Shown here: one piece after another, positions 25,852 to 34,849 of the stretch
Layout: the number at the start of each line of letters is the position of its first letter
Numbering within the stretch: the stretch's first letter is position 1
Assembly (NCBI RefSeq): GCF_009905605.1
Contig: NZ_JAAAKZ010000029.1
Span: 1-51,720 of the forward strand
Direction of reading: 5' to 3'
Source: Runella sp. CRIBMP
GTDB lineage: Bacteria; Bacteroidota; Bacteroidia; Cytophagales; Spirosomataceae
DNA length: 51,720 nt
Program-made: the position numbers and the translations under genes
Notes under the pieces: model-generated
The model's database searches: none
Seen by the model: only the letters and a program-made list of their open reading frames with translations
Told to the model about the DNA's origin: nothing

Positions 25852-26424
25852 TTACACGGCTTTGCCAAAACAAAAAACCATAGCGGCCAATGCGTAGTGA
25901 TATACATCGATTGGACTGAAAGGTAGGTGTTGGGTGGCTACTTTGGTAGCGATGCCCAGAATCATCACTCCAATCACAATCCAGATGGCTTTTTGGTATT
26001 TTTGCATAAGTCCGAAAACGGCAATCAACATCACGACAAGCATCGTAAAAGCCTGAACAACGGAGCTGAAAACCTGAAAGGCGGGATAGAGCAGAAAGAT
26101 AAATAAAATAAGTCCGAACGAGAGGGTTGCAATGACGGTAGGGCGGGAGATGGTCTGGCGCATCACTAACCCCCAAATTGCGACTACCACACTCGCTAGT
26201 CCGGCGCTACCAGCCAGTGTTGAGAGGGAGCGATGGGTATCGGTTAATTGTTGAAACCCCAAATAACGGAATACACCAGCACCCGCCGCCAATGATACAG
26301 TTACCAAAAATACGCCCCAGAGGAGTCGATTATGGAAGGGAACATAAGCAAAGAATTTAAAAAAAACGACAATACATACAGTGGCTACGACAGCGTCTGA
26401 AAAGGCGTTGGAGAGTTGAATCAT
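25852..26424 (-). CDS. Polytopic membrane protein of unknown function
   Basis: 190 residues with about six membrane segments and short loops: FSDAVVATVCIVVFFKFFAY, then LLWGVFLVTVSLAAGAGVFR, then others to HYALAAMVFCFG at the C-terminus. Hydrophilic residues are few, but an invariant-looking H-x(n)-D/H pattern (FSPIDVYHYALA) near the end is reminiscent of ceramidase-like membrane hydrolases. I do not recognise the family with certainty. Confidence 0.65.
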   Translation of the reverse strand: MIQLSNAFSDAVVATVCIVVFFKFFAYVPFHNRLLWGVFLVTVSLAAGAGVFRYLGFQQLTDTHRSLSTLAGSAGLASVVVAIWGLVMRQTISRPTVIATLSFGLILFIFLLYPAFQVFSSVVQAFTMLVVMLIAVFGLMQKYQKAIWIVIGVMILGIATKVATQHLPFSPIDVYHYALAAMVFCFGKAV

Positions 26425-26596
26425 TCTTACACAAGAAGTTAAAGGTTAAGAGGCTAACGTTTTATTGGCCATAAATGACCGATGATTAACAGCGATAAAT
26501 GTTTAAAAAAGCCTTAGCAAGGTATCAGTATTTTACCGTTTTAAACAGAAAAATAAGCAATATTTAGGCCTTTAAAAATTTTTCTTTCAGAGGTGC

Positions 26597-26628
26597 TTTT
26601 GTACTTTCTTTATTTCGACCTACTTTTA
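26597..26628 (+). promoter_or_regulatory. Promoter candidate for sucD
   Basis: TTTTG (26597-26601), then 19 bases, then TACTTTTA (26621-26628): a near-consensus Bacteroidota primary-sigma promoter (TTTG / TAnnTTTG, seven of eight in the -7 element). It implies a leader of about 70 bases before the ATG at 26706. Confidence 0.5.
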
Positions 26629-26705
26629 CTGAAAAATTTTTGGCTTCTGTCTTGAATAAAATAAAGTTAATCATTTTGAATCACGCAATTTTATACTAAC
26701 CACCA

Positions 26706-27581
26706 ATGAGCGTATTAGTCAATAAAAACTCAAAGATAATTGTGCAGGGCTTCACAGGCTCCGAAGGTACTTTTCATGCCCAACAAATGATTGAGTACGG
26801 AACAAATGTTGTAGGTGGAGTAACTCCAGGCAAAGGCGGCCAAAGCCACCTCGACCGTCCCGTCTTCAACACCGTTGCTGATGCCGTAAATACCACAGGT
26901 GCCGATGTGTCAATCATTTTTGTACCGCCAGCTTTTGCCGCTGATGCCATCATGGAAGCCGCCGATGCAGGTATCAAAGTAATCGTTTGTATCACAGAGG
27001 GTATTCCGACGAAAGACATGATGTTGGCGAAAGAATACATCTCGACAAAGGACTGCCGTCTCATTGGTCCAAACTGCCCAGGAGTAATGACGGCCGACGA
27101 ATGTAAGGTGGGCATTATGCCTGGTTTTATCTTCAAAAAAGGAACCATCGGCATCGTTTCTAAGTCAGGTACATTGACCTACGAAGCGGTTGATCAATTG
27201 ACAAAAGCAGGTCTTGGCCAAACCACTGCCATTGGTATCGGAGGTGACCCAATCATTGGTACTACTACCAAAGAAGCGGTAGAATTGCTCATGAATGACC
27301 CCGAAACGGAAGGAATCGTGATGATAGGAGAAATCGGAGGAAGCATGGAAGCCGATGCCGCCTATTGGATTAAAGCAAATGGAACTAAACCTGTTGTTGG
27401 TTTTATCGCTGGTCAAACTGCCCCTAAAGGTCGTCGTATGGGCCATGCAGGTGCTATTATTGGTGGTGCTGATGATACGGCTGCGGCTAAGATGCGCATT
27501 ATGAGTGAGTGTGGAATCTTCGTGGTAGAATCACCAGCGTTGATTGGTGAAACAATGTTGAAAGCCTTAGGTCGTAACTAA
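26706..27581 (+). CDS. sucD: Succinate-CoA ligase, alpha subunit
   Basis: 291 residues, the usual length. The CoA-binding N-terminus ([20 protein letters not shown], then GGVTPGKGG), the ligase part with [20 protein letters not shown] and the phosphohistidine loop RRMGHAGAI with His247 are all present. With SucB it makes succinate and ATP/GTP from succinyl-CoA in the TCA cycle. sucB is not adjacent, which is common in this phylum. A strong hairpin follows the gene. Confidence 0.97.
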   Translation: MSVLVNKNSKIIVQGFTGSEGTFHAQQMIEYGTNVVGGVTPGKGGQSHLDRPVFNTVADAVNTTGADVSIIFVPPAFAADAIMEAADAGIKVIVCITEGIPTKDMMLAKEYISTKDCRLIGPNCPGVMTADECKVGIMPGFIFKKGTIGIVSKSGTLTYEAVDQLTKAGLGQTTAIGIGGDPIIGTTTKEAVELLMNDPETEGIVMIGEIGGSMEADAAYWIKANGTKPVVGFIAGQTAPKGRRMGHAGAIIGGADDTAAAKMRIMSECGIFVVESPALIGETMLKALGRN

Positions 27582-27610
27582 CCGATATTACTGTTATCTT
27601 TTCTAACTTT

Positions 27611-27650
27611 GCAGGCAGTTTGGGTATCCCAAGCTGCCTGCATCTATTTT
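27611..27650 (+). terminator. Terminator after sucD
   Basis: GCAGGCAGTTTGGG (27611-27624) pairs with 27628-27641 over 14 positions (one G-U), with a three-base loop, then ATCTATTTT. It lies between sucD and the DUF4271 gene, whose transcript may therefore start downstream of or just inside this hairpin. Confidence 0.75.
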
Positions 27651-27675
27651 GGGGATTAAAAATGAGTATCGGCCA

Positions 27676-28851
27676 ATGACGAAGAGCGTTGTTCAAAGGT
27701 TCAAATATATTACGTGGCTGCTATTGTTATGCAGCGTTGCTCCCCTTTGGGCAGAAGTAGGGCCAGATAAGCAGTACTTCCTTGTGAAAAATTTGGCGCA
27801 AGATTGGCTTGTGTATGATCAGCGAGAAAAAGAATACGTTCCGTACGTGGCCGAACAGCACGGTAATCAACTGGCACTCAATACACTCTTGGATTTAGAA
27901 AGCAACCTGCATTACGAACTGCTGTTGTACGTTGAAAAAAATAATTATCTGTTTCTGAATGGCTCATTGCAGGAAAACCTCAAGGCAGGAAGCTGGCGAG
28001 TGATGAAAATAGACAGTCTTTATAAAAAATTCAGGCGTCCGCAGTTGATGATTACAATATACGGAACGCCTGGGCAGGCGGGTAAGGTCGTGATTATTGG
28101 TCATCGAAAAGCCGCCGTTGAAAAACTGATTACGATTGAGGAAGAATCGTTTTTGAACCTAAAACCCCGAGAGCAAGCCTCGATTGCCAACTTTTTCATT
28201 TTGGGAATTTTGCTTCTGTTTACCTTTGCCGCTTTTCTGTTCAATACATCTCCCCGGGCTTTTAATCGGATTTATAGCCTTCCCGATTTATTTCAGATGG
28301 ACTTCAGGGATGATTCATTTATGATCAATAAACCCTTTAGCCGAACCAATATTCTTTTTGTGGTTTTGCTTAGTCTGGAATTAGCCTATTTGTATTTGTT
28401 TACGCAGGATAAAGAATATAATCTGTTTTCATCAAAAGAATTATTAGCAACTGGACAGGCGTTTTCTGATACTTGGTTAAATTATTTAAAAATAGCATTT
28501 ATCTGTTTTCTGGGATTTATAGGAAAATATTTTGGTTTGTATATTTTAGGGACTTTGTATCGTTTGGAAGGTGTAGCTAATGTGCATTATTTCAAGGTTT
28601 TACAGTCTTCCTTGTTGTTTTTTTCGGCGCTCATATTGATTGCGTCGGTGGCCTCTTTTTACATTGTTGACTGGTCGCCAATCATCCGTTCGGTACTCAT
28701 TATTCCAGTAATTGTCTTTTATATTTTTCGAGCTATTTTAATCTTCTTTACAATTAGCAACAGCACAACTGTTAAAAATCTATATTTAATTTCGTACCTT
28801 TGCATTGTTGAATTAATCCCCATCATCATCGGGGTAAGGTATGCCCTATAA
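27676..28851 (+). CDS. DUF4271 membrane protein
   Basis: 391 residues from the ATG at 27676, giving a proper signal peptide (WLLLLCSVAPLWAEV); a TTG 27 bases upstream is also in frame. An N-terminal exported domain of about 150 residues is followed by about six membrane helices in the second half (IANFFILGILLLFTFAAFLF, and others), with FNRIYSLPDLFQMDFR between. This is the DUF4271 pattern. The gene sits next to hemD in many Bacteroidota, as it does here (31-bp gap to the chosen hemD start). The function is unknown. Confidence 0.85.
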   Translation: MTKSVVQRFKYITWLLLLCSVAPLWAEVGPDKQYFLVKNLAQDWLVYDQREKEYVPYVAEQHGNQLALNTLLDLESNLHYELLLYVEKNNYLFLNGSLQENLKAGSWRVMKIDSLYKKFRRPQLMITIYGTPGQAGKVVIIGHRKAAVEKLITIEEESFLNLKPREQASIANFFILGILLLFTFAAFLFNTSPRAFNRIYSLPDLFQMDFRDDSFMINKPFSRTNILFVVLLSLELAYLYLFTQDKEYNLFSSKELLATGQAFSDTWLNYLKIAFICFLGFIGKYFGLYILGTLYRLEGVANVHYFKVLQSSLLFFSALILIASVASFYIVDWSPIIRSVLIIPVIVFYIFRAILIFFTISNSTTVKNLYLISYLCIVELIPIIIGVRYAL

Positions 28852-28882
28852 GAAGTGGGGAGAACCCCACCAAACGTCTGAT

Positions 28883-29665
28883 ATGAGCGAAACGATTTTG
28901 ATGCAACAAGACCGGTTGAATAAAGTAGAGAGCATTTTGGTCACCCAAGCTCGGCCAACTGATGAAAAGTCCCCTTATTTTGAGTTAGAGCGCAGATACA
29001 GCGTGAAGGTCGATTTTCGCCCTTTTATCGAAGTTCAGGGTATTTCATTTAAGGATTTTCGTAAGCAACGGATTAACATCATGGAGCATACGGCTATTAT
29101 TTTTACCAGCCGTAATGCCGTAGATAATTTCTTCCGTATTTGTAAGGAAGCTAAGTTGGAAATGCCTGCCGAAATGAAATATTTCTGCGTAACGGAGCAA
29201 ACCGCCAACTATCTTCAAAAGTACATTCAAATACGCAAACGGAAGATTTTTTCAGGTCAAAAAACCGCGGCTGATTTGTTAGATTTAATCAAGAAACACA
29301 AAACCGAAAAGTTTTTGTTTCCTTGTTCTGACAAGCGGCGCAACGACATCCCCGAATTCATGGGTAACTACGAATTACACCTTACTGAGGCCGTAATGTA
29401 CGAAACCGTGTCTTCAGATTTATCGGATTTGACAGAAGTGTTTTATGATGTTATTTGCTTTTTCAGTCCTTCTGGAATTACCTCTCTATTCCATAACTTC
29501 CCTGATTTTAAGCAAAACAAAACCCGGATAGCTGCTTTCGGCCCTACGACCGCAAAGGCAGTGGCGGATGCAGGCTTGATTTTAGACATTGAGGCTCCTA
29601 TGCCCAATGCTCCCTCAATGACTGGGGCGTTGGAAATATATATCAAAAAAGCTAATAATATCTAA
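28883..29665 (+). CDS. hemD: Uroporphyrinogen-III synthase
   Basis: 260 residues from the ATG at 28883. The frame extends up to an ATG at 28841 that would overlap the preceding gene by 11 bases, so the shorter start is preferred but not proven. Family features: ILVTQARPTDEKSPYFELE at the start, IIFTSRNAVDNFFRIC, CFFSPSGITSLFHNF, RIAAFGPTTAKAVADAGL and APMPNAPSMTGALEIYI, the usual HemD order. The enzyme closes hydroxymethylbilane to uroporphyrinogen III in haem synthesis. Confidence 0.92.
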   Translation: MSETILMQQDRLNKVESILVTQARPTDEKSPYFELERRYSVKVDFRPFIEVQGISFKDFRKQRINIMEHTAIIFTSRNAVDNFFRICKEAKLEMPAEMKYFCVTEQTANYLQKYIQIRKRKIFSGQKTAADLLDLIKKHKTEKFLFPCSDKRRNDIPEFMGNYELHLTEAVMYETVSSDLSDLTEVFYDVICFFSPSGITSLFHNFPDFKQNKTRIAAFGPTTAKAVADAGLILDIEAPMPNAPSMTGALEIYIKKANNI

Positions 29666-29743
29666 TTAGAAAGGTTTAGGGCCGTTTTTCTCTGGACAAT
29701 TTGAGCAAAACCGCAACACTTATCTCTTTTTATGCGTTATAGT

Positions 29744-29770
29744 AAGGGTTGGGAAACTAACCCTTTTTTT
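29744..29770 (+). terminator. Terminator after hemD
   Basis: AAGGGTT (29744-29750) pairs with AACCCTT (29759-29765) over an eight-base loop, followed by a T run. It separates hemD from the porP/sprF-gld locus. Confidence 0.75.
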
Positions 29771-29826
29771 ATATCAAATTTTTTTCGCTAATTGTCGTTT
29801 GTATTGAAAATACCGGCGAATTGGAT

Positions 29827-30798
29827 ATGAAATACCCACAACTACTACTATTGAGCATATTAAGTTGGTTTGCCCAATTAAGCTATGTACAGGCGCAGCA
29901 GGATGCTCAGTTTAGCCTGTTCATGCACAATCAATTATATTATAATCCCGCCACGGCAGGAGCCGACGGAACTACCCGATTTCAGTTGTTGAATCGTATT
30001 CAGTGGCAAGGGTATCAGACTACTTCTGGCGACGGCGGTGCTCCTAACACGCTGGTATTTTCAGGAAGTGTTCCACTGAATTTTATAAAAAGTGCCGTTG
30101 GCATTAATTACGTCAATGATCGAATTGGTGCAATGGGTAGTCAGGAAGTCCAGCTTTCGTATGCCTATCGCCTAAATATCAATGAAAATACCTTGGCAAT
30201 CGGTGCGCGGGTAGGGTTTCAAAACAGATACATTGATTTTAGTCGCTTGGTCTCCCGTGAACCAGGTGACCCACTTATCCCAGTCGGACGTTTAGGGGTT
30301 ACCCAGCCTGATATTTCTTTAGGGGTATTTTATGATGCAAGTACTTTTTATGTTGGTGCAAGCGTTAATCACCTAAATCGACCCAAATTTAATTTAGGAG
30401 GAGATACGGGTAATAGTATTTTAGCACCCAATGCCTATTTGACTGCTGGTTATCGTTGGGAACCACTGTATGGATTGGAAATACAGCCCCTTATCCTAGT
30501 TAAAAGCCTGACGGATTTCAACCCTAAAACGTTGTCGGTAGAGGGGGGGGTAATGGCTACTTGGGATGAATGGATTTTTGGCGGAATTACCTACCGTGTA
30601 CAAGAATCCTATAATATTATAGCTGGAATAAATCTGCTTGGCAACAAAGCGCTTCGTTTGGCGGGTGCCGTTGATTTGGTAGGAGGAAGTCGCAGTGTAA
30701 AAGCCCCCGCATCGTATGAAGTAATGCTTTCTTATGCACTCCCAGCGCTTACAAAAGGTAAAAAGACAATTGTACGTACCCCAAGATTTAGGTATTGA
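29827..30798 (+). CDS. PorP/SprF-family T9SS outer-membrane protein
   Basis: 323 residues from the ATG at 29827 (a TTG six bases earlier is in frame). A signal peptide ends near VQAQQ; the mature start DAQFSLFMHNQLYYNPATAG is the hallmark of the PorP/SprF family, followed by a beta-barrel-like pattern to the C-terminal aromatic residue. PorP/SprF proteins are outer-membrane partners of the T9SS. The gene lies 260 bp upstream of gldK in the common order porP-K-L-M-N, so this is likely the core PorP rather than a cargo-specific SprF paralogue. A run of eight G lies at 30543-30550. Confidence 0.92.
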   Translation: MKYPQLLLLSILSWFAQLSYVQAQQDAQFSLFMHNQLYYNPATAGADGTTRFQLLNRIQWQGYQTTSGDGGAPNTLVFSGSVPLNFIKSAVGINYVNDRIGAMGSQEVQLSYAYRLNINENTLAIGARVGFQNRYIDFSRLVSREPGDPLIPVGRLGVTQPDISLGVFYDASTFYVGASVNHLNRPKFNLGGDTGNSILAPNAYLTAGYRWEPLYGLEIQPLILVKSLTDFNPKTLSVEGGVMATWDEWIFGGITYRVQESYNIIAGINLLGNKALRLAGAVDLVGGSRSVKAPASYEVMLSYALPALTKGKKTIVRTPRFRY

Positions 30799-30892
30799 TA
30801 CAGTGAATAATTGGGCGTATTATTAAATAGAATATTATTTTTTTGCCGAATTCAATCTTTGGCAATATTATTGTTGGAAGACCGTTGTACCG

Positions 30893-30927
30893 TTTGATAA
30901 AAAATTAATGGTTTTTTAGTAATTTTG
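30893..30927 (+). promoter_or_regulatory. Promoter candidate for gldK
   Basis: TTTG (30893-30896), 23 bases, then TAATTTTG (30920-30927), an exact match to the -7 element TAnnTTTG. It would give gldK its own transcript with a leader of about 125 bases. Confidence 0.5.
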
Positions 30928-31058
30928 GGGGCTTGTGGGGAATTTTAAAATAAATAAAGCCCTTCTTTGTAGCAGTAAAAGAGAATTTTAAAAAAAACAC
31001 ACAATAAACACATAGAACTTCGTTTCTATACTGAATTTTGAAACTAACGGGAATAACC

Positions 31059-32168
31059 ATGAGCAAGAGGGTATTTTTCGGCTGCGCCACCAAAGGAGCA
31101 TGGATTTTGATGGTAGCGATGATGCTGCAAAGTTGTGGATTTGTCAAAGATAAATTTGGCGGAAAAAACAGCAAAGGAGGAAAAGGGGGCAAAAAAGGAG
31201 CCAAACAGGAAATCGGCGTTCGGAACGGAGAAGTAATTGCAACGGGTCGTAAAGACTATAAGCAGGATACTCCTTTTGGAATGGTACTTATCCCATCGGG
31301 TTCTTTTATGATGGGGCAGGCTGACGAAGATGTTGCCGCTACGCAGGTCAATTTTAACCGCCGAGTAACCATTACTTCGTTTTACATGGATGATACTGAA
31401 GTAACAAACCATGAGTATCGTCAATTTGTCGCATCTCTGATGACTGACTCACTGTCAGTACTGGGAGAAGAAGAAATCATCTCAAAGTACCATCCCGATA
31501 CTACGGTTTGGAAAAAAGATTTTACGTATCACAACGGTGACCCGATGCTTGAATATTACTATTCACATCCAGCCTTTGATACCTATCCTGTCGTTGGGGT
31601 GAGCTGGAAAGCCGCTCGCTATTTCTCAGAATGGCGCTCTAATCTGTACAACGATTACCGAGCAAAAGAAGGTAAATATCGTTCTCCAAAATTCCGCCTG
31701 CCTACCGAAGCCGAATGGGAATGGGCTGCTCGCGGCGGACGTGCATCTGCCAAATATCCTTGGGGTAACCCTTACGTAGCCAATGGCAAAGGTTGCTTCT
31801 TAGCAAACTTTAAACCACAGCGTGGTAATTATGACGCCGATGGATATCCTTACACTGCCCCCGCAAATGCCTACAATGCCAATGATTATGGATTGTATAA
31901 CATGGCAGGTAACGTAGCCGAATGGACCTTGGATGCTTATGCTGATAATGCCACTATTGTAAACTGGGATATGAACCCAATGAATGATAACCCTGACGAA
32001 CCACGTAAGATAGTACGGGGCGGATCATGGAAAGATGTTGCTTACTTCCTTGAAACAGGAACACGCGGTTGGGAATATGAAGACAATAAACGCTCGTTCA
32101 TTGGTTTCCGTTGCGTAGTTGAAAACCTTGCTGGTCGTGCAGCTACTACCCGTGGACGTAAAAGATAA
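31059..32168 (+). CDS. gldK: T9SS ring lipoprotein GldK (PorK)
   Basis: 369 residues from the ATG at 31059; an in-frame TTG at 31038 would lengthen the signal. The lipoprotein signal ends at Cys26 (MMLQSC), then a Gly/Lys-rich linker (NSKGGKGGKKGAKQE). The remainder is a formylglycine-generating-enzyme-like (SUMF1) domain: PFGMVLIPSGSFMMGQADED, DDTEVTNHEYRQF, RLPTEAEWEWAARGG, NMAGNVAEWT, VRGGSWKD, FIGFRCV. GldK/PorK with GldN/PorN forms the periplasmic ring of the T9SS. The position directly before gldL separates it from its paralogue GldJ. Confidence 0.95.
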   Translation: MSKRVFFGCATKGAWILMVAMMLQSCGFVKDKFGGKNSKGGKGGKKGAKQEIGVRNGEVIATGRKDYKQDTPFGMVLIPSGSFMMGQADEDVAATQVNFNRRVTITSFYMDDTEVTNHEYRQFVASLMTDSLSVLGEEEIISKYHPDTTVWKKDFTYHNGDPMLEYYYSHPAFDTYPVVGVSWKAARYFSEWRSNLYNDYRAKEGKYRSPKFRLPTEAEWEWAARGGRASAKYPWGNPYVANGKGCFLANFKPQRGNYDADGYPYTAPANAYNANDYGLYNMAGNVAEWTLDAYADNATIVNWDMNPMNDNPDEPRKIVRGGSWKDVAYFLETGTRGWEYEDNKRSFIGFRCVVENLAGRAATTRGRKR

Positions 32169-32193
32169 TTCGACTTTATTACCTTAAAATATA

Positions 32194-32223
32194 GGGTGCT
32201 GCCCGGCGGCACCCTTCTTTTTT
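32194..32223 (+). terminator. Terminator-like hairpin between gldK and gldL
   Basis: GGGTGCTG (32194-32201) pairs with CGGCACCC (32207-32214), one G-T pair, five-base loop, followed by TTCTTTTTTT. It looks like a complete intrinsic terminator within the gld locus. Confidence 0.75.
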
Positions 32224-32276
32224 ACGACCTTTATTTATTGTAACCGATTCTATTAAACCAATATTTTAATTCTGTT

Positions 32277-33080
32277 ATGGCAGCACAAAAACAAGGTGTT
32301 TTCTGGAGTAAAATAGTCCCTACTGCTTATGCGCTTGGAGCAGCCGTTGTAATCATCGGTGCTTGGGCAAAAATTACCCACATCGAAGGTGGCGGTGAGA
32401 TTTTGACAGTTGGTCTTTTGACCGAAGCTTTCATTTTCGTTTTGTACGCAGTACAAAGCTTTTTATACCCTGCTTCTGAAGAATACGCGTGGGAAAAAGT
32501 ATACCCGGAATTGGCGGACGACGCGGCGCCTGTGCCTTCGCGTAAAGAAGAGAAAAAAGGTGTTGGTTTGACTGCCAACATGGATAAAATGTTAGCCGAA
32601 GCCAACATATCACCAGATATTTTCAATAATCTTGGTAAAGGATTTAAAAACCTGACAGATACAGTATCTAAAATCGGAGATTTGACCGATGCAACTATTG
32701 CGACCAACGATTATGCTAAAAACGTAAAAACTGCATCGGCATCAATCAATGATATGAACAAGTCTTACGGCGTGGCAATCAATGCGATGTCTTCTATGGC
32801 AGATGCAACCAAAGATGCCCAACAATATCGTGAGCAATTCCAAAACATTACCAAAAACATGGGCGCGCTCAATGCCGTATATGAATTGGAATTGCAGGAT
32901 ACAACCAAGCACCTCAAGGCCATGAATGCGTTTTATGGTAACTTGACAAATGCGATGGCTAATATGGCGGATGCAACCAAAGAATCACAGCAGTTTAAGG
33001 CTGAAATGTCAAAATTGACAACCAATATCACGGCCCTGAACAATGTGTACGGTAATATGCTAACCGCAATGCGAGGATAA
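32277..33080 (+). CDS. gldL: T9SS/gliding motor protein GldL (PorL)
   Basis: 267 residues. Two membrane helices near the N-terminus (TAYALGAAVVIIGAWAKI and ILTVGLLTEAFIFVLYAVQS) with Glu in each or beside them, then a long cytoplasmic helical tail. GldL5-GldM2 is the proton-driven motor of the T9SS; the conserved Glu in the second helix (LTEAF) is the expected proton carrier. The tail contains two copies of a 38-residue unit at 169-206 and 225-262 (NAMSSMADATKDAQQ... and NAMANMADATKESQQ...), discussed as a finding. Confidence 0.95.
   Translation: MAAQKQGVFWSKIVPTAYALGAAVVIIGAWAKITHIEGGGEILTVGLLTEAFIFVLYAVQSFLYPASEEYAWEKVYPELADDAAPVPSRKEEKKGVGLTANMDKMLAEANISPDIFNNLGKGFKNLTDTVSKIGDLTDATIATNDYAKNVKTASASINDMNKSYGVAINAMSSMADATKDAQQYREQFQNITKNMGALNAVYELELQDTTKHLKAMNAFYGNLTNAMANMADATKESQQFKAEMSKLTTNITALNNVYGNMLTAMRG
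32781..33062 (+). repeat. Internal duplication in the GldL tail
   Basis: Units starting at 32781 and 32949 (56 codons apart) encode related 38-residue helices: both begin NAM, contain MADATK and end in ALN-VY. They diverge at many codons, so this is an old duplication. Confidence 0.6.
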
Positions 33081-33174
33081 TTTGATGGCGCAGAGTTAAA
33101 ATTCTGAACCCTTAAATACAACTGTCACCCTCGTTAAAATCAATTAAAGTAAGCTAAAATTCAACTATTTAAAA

Positions 33175-34770
33175 ATGGCAGGAGCAAAAGAGACACCCCG
33201 TCAGAAGATGATTGGGATGATGTATCTGGTTTTGACGGCCATGCTGGCTTTGCAAGTAAGTTCGGCATTGTTGGAAAAATTCCAATTGTTGAACAACAGT
33301 ATGGAGGTTGCGTCAAACGCCGCTAACAAAATCAACGCAAGAACTGTTGAAAATATCAGAGATAAAGTCGAAAAGTCTGGAAATAGAGCTTTTGAAGTGG
33401 CGATTGTCAAGCAAGCTGAAGATGTGCGCAAGATAGCAAGTGGGATGATTAGTGAGATTGATGCCATAAAAAGTCAAATAGCAACCGAGGCTGGTGGAGG
33501 TATTGACCCTGAAACAGGAAAAGTTAAAAACCCGAACGAAGAGGATAAGGTAGCTATTTACATGATTGGACCTTCAAAGAATGGTAAAGCGTATGAGCTG
33601 AAAAACAAGCTTAACGGTTTCGTAGAGCAAATGAATAAACTCTCAGGAACTAGTTTTGCACCATTGGCCCTCGACGGTAAAGAAGACCCTCTCGCAAAAC
33701 GCGACAAAGATCAACGTACAAAAGACTTTGCAGAATTAAATTTTGCGCAAACACCCGTTCCGGCGGCATTGGCGGTATTGAGTCAAAAACAATCGGAAAT
33801 TCGTCGTTTAGAAGCGGAAGTACTCGATGCTTTGGCGGCTAAAGTAGGTGCGAAAGACATTAAGTTTGATAAAATTCTGGCAATGATTAGTGCTGAGTCT
33901 AACGTAGTTGTGGCGGGTACTAAGTTCAAAGGAGAGATGTTTATTGCGGCTTCTTCGAGTTCTCTTACGCCACGCATGAGTTTAGGTGGAGCACCATTGC
34001 GGGTACAGGATGGAAAAGGAATCATTGAATTCACGGCTCAAGGTGGTTCGTACGACAAAGATGGTTTGGCTGCCAAAACCCTGTCGGGAGTTATTTCATT
34101 TCCTACGCCGAGCGGTCGTGATACCACGATTTCGATGAAATATGATTATAAAGTTGCTAAGCCAACCTATAATATTGAGTCAGCTTCGATGCCGCCTTTG
34201 TTTTTGGGTTGTAAGAACGTGTTGAGTATTCAAAGCCCGGGCTTAGGACCTTTATGGAATCCAGCTTTTACGGCTGATGGTGCCGAAGTTATCAACAATG
34301 GCAAAGGGAAAGTAATTATTATTCCAAACAATAGAAATGTTAAATTAAATATTTCGAACCAAGGAAACTTGATTGGTACCGAAGGCTTCCGCGTAAACCG
34401 CGTTCCTCGGCCTCGTTTGGAATATTATATCAATGGCGCATTGGTGGATGATAAACGCCCTATTTCGGCCAGTATGGCGCGTAGTATTTCCGTAAAAGCG
34501 ATTGCGGATGAGAGTTTAATCAATTACTCGCCCGAAGATGCAAATTTCCGGGTAGGAAAAATTGAAGTTCGTTTGGCAAGCGGAAACCGTCCAAAAGGTC
34601 AGCCAGTGGTGATTTCGGGGCCAAGTGGCTCAATCAATGCTTTGGCAGCCCAGGCTGCGGCGGGAGATCGTCTTGTAATTGAAGTATCGGGCGTACAGCG
34701 CCGTAATTTCAAAGGAGATGTTCAGGATGCGGGTATAGGCTCTGAAACTCGTACGGTGCCGTTGAATTAA
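33175..34770 (+). CDS. gldM: T9SS/gliding motor protein GldM (PorM)
   Basis: 531 residues, typical length. The N-terminus is MAGAKETPRQKMIGMMYLVL, leading to one membrane helix (IGMMYLVLTAMLALQVSSAL); the rest is periplasmic, ending in beta domains (YNIESASMPPLFLGCKN, VNRVPRPRLEYYINGA). GldM dimers span the periplasm, rotate with the GldL ring and contact the GldK/N ring. The order L-M-N is conserved here with short gaps (94 and 79 bp). Confidence 0.97.
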   Translation: MAGAKETPRQKMIGMMYLVLTAMLALQVSSALLEKFQLLNNSMEVASNAANKINARTVENIRDKVEKSGNRAFEVAIVKQAEDVRKIASGMISEIDAIKSQIATEAGGGIDPETGKVKNPNEEDKVAIYMIGPSKNGKAYELKNKLNGFVEQMNKLSGTSFAPLALDGKEDPLAKRDKDQRTKDFAELNFAQTPVPAALAVLSQKQSEIRRLEAEVLDALAAKVGAKDIKFDKILAMISAESNVVVAGTKFKGEMFIAASSSSLTPRMSLGGAPLRVQDGKGIIEFTAQGGSYDKDGLAAKTLSGVISFPTPSGRDTTISMKYDYKVAKPTYNIESASMPPLFLGCKNVLSIQSPGLGPLWNPAFTADGAEVINNGKGKVIIIPNNRNVKLNISNQGNLIGTEGFRVNRVPRPRLEYYINGALVDDKRPISASMARSISVKAIADESLINYSPEDANFRVGKIEVRLASGNRPKGQPVVISGPSGSINALAAQAAAGDRLVIEVSGVQRRNFKGDVQDAGIGSETRTVPLN

Positions 34771-34849
34771 GAATACTGATTTTCGATTTTGTACTAACAA
34801 GAAACAGATTTCGTTAGTAATAAAGTAATCAAAATAACGCTCAAAGAAA

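Noticed and set aside
30543-30550. Eight-G run in porP/sprF as a phase-variation site
   Set aside because: PorP is essential for the T9SS, and the run is one base shorter than the G9 in the kinase gene; without read data I do not propose switching here.
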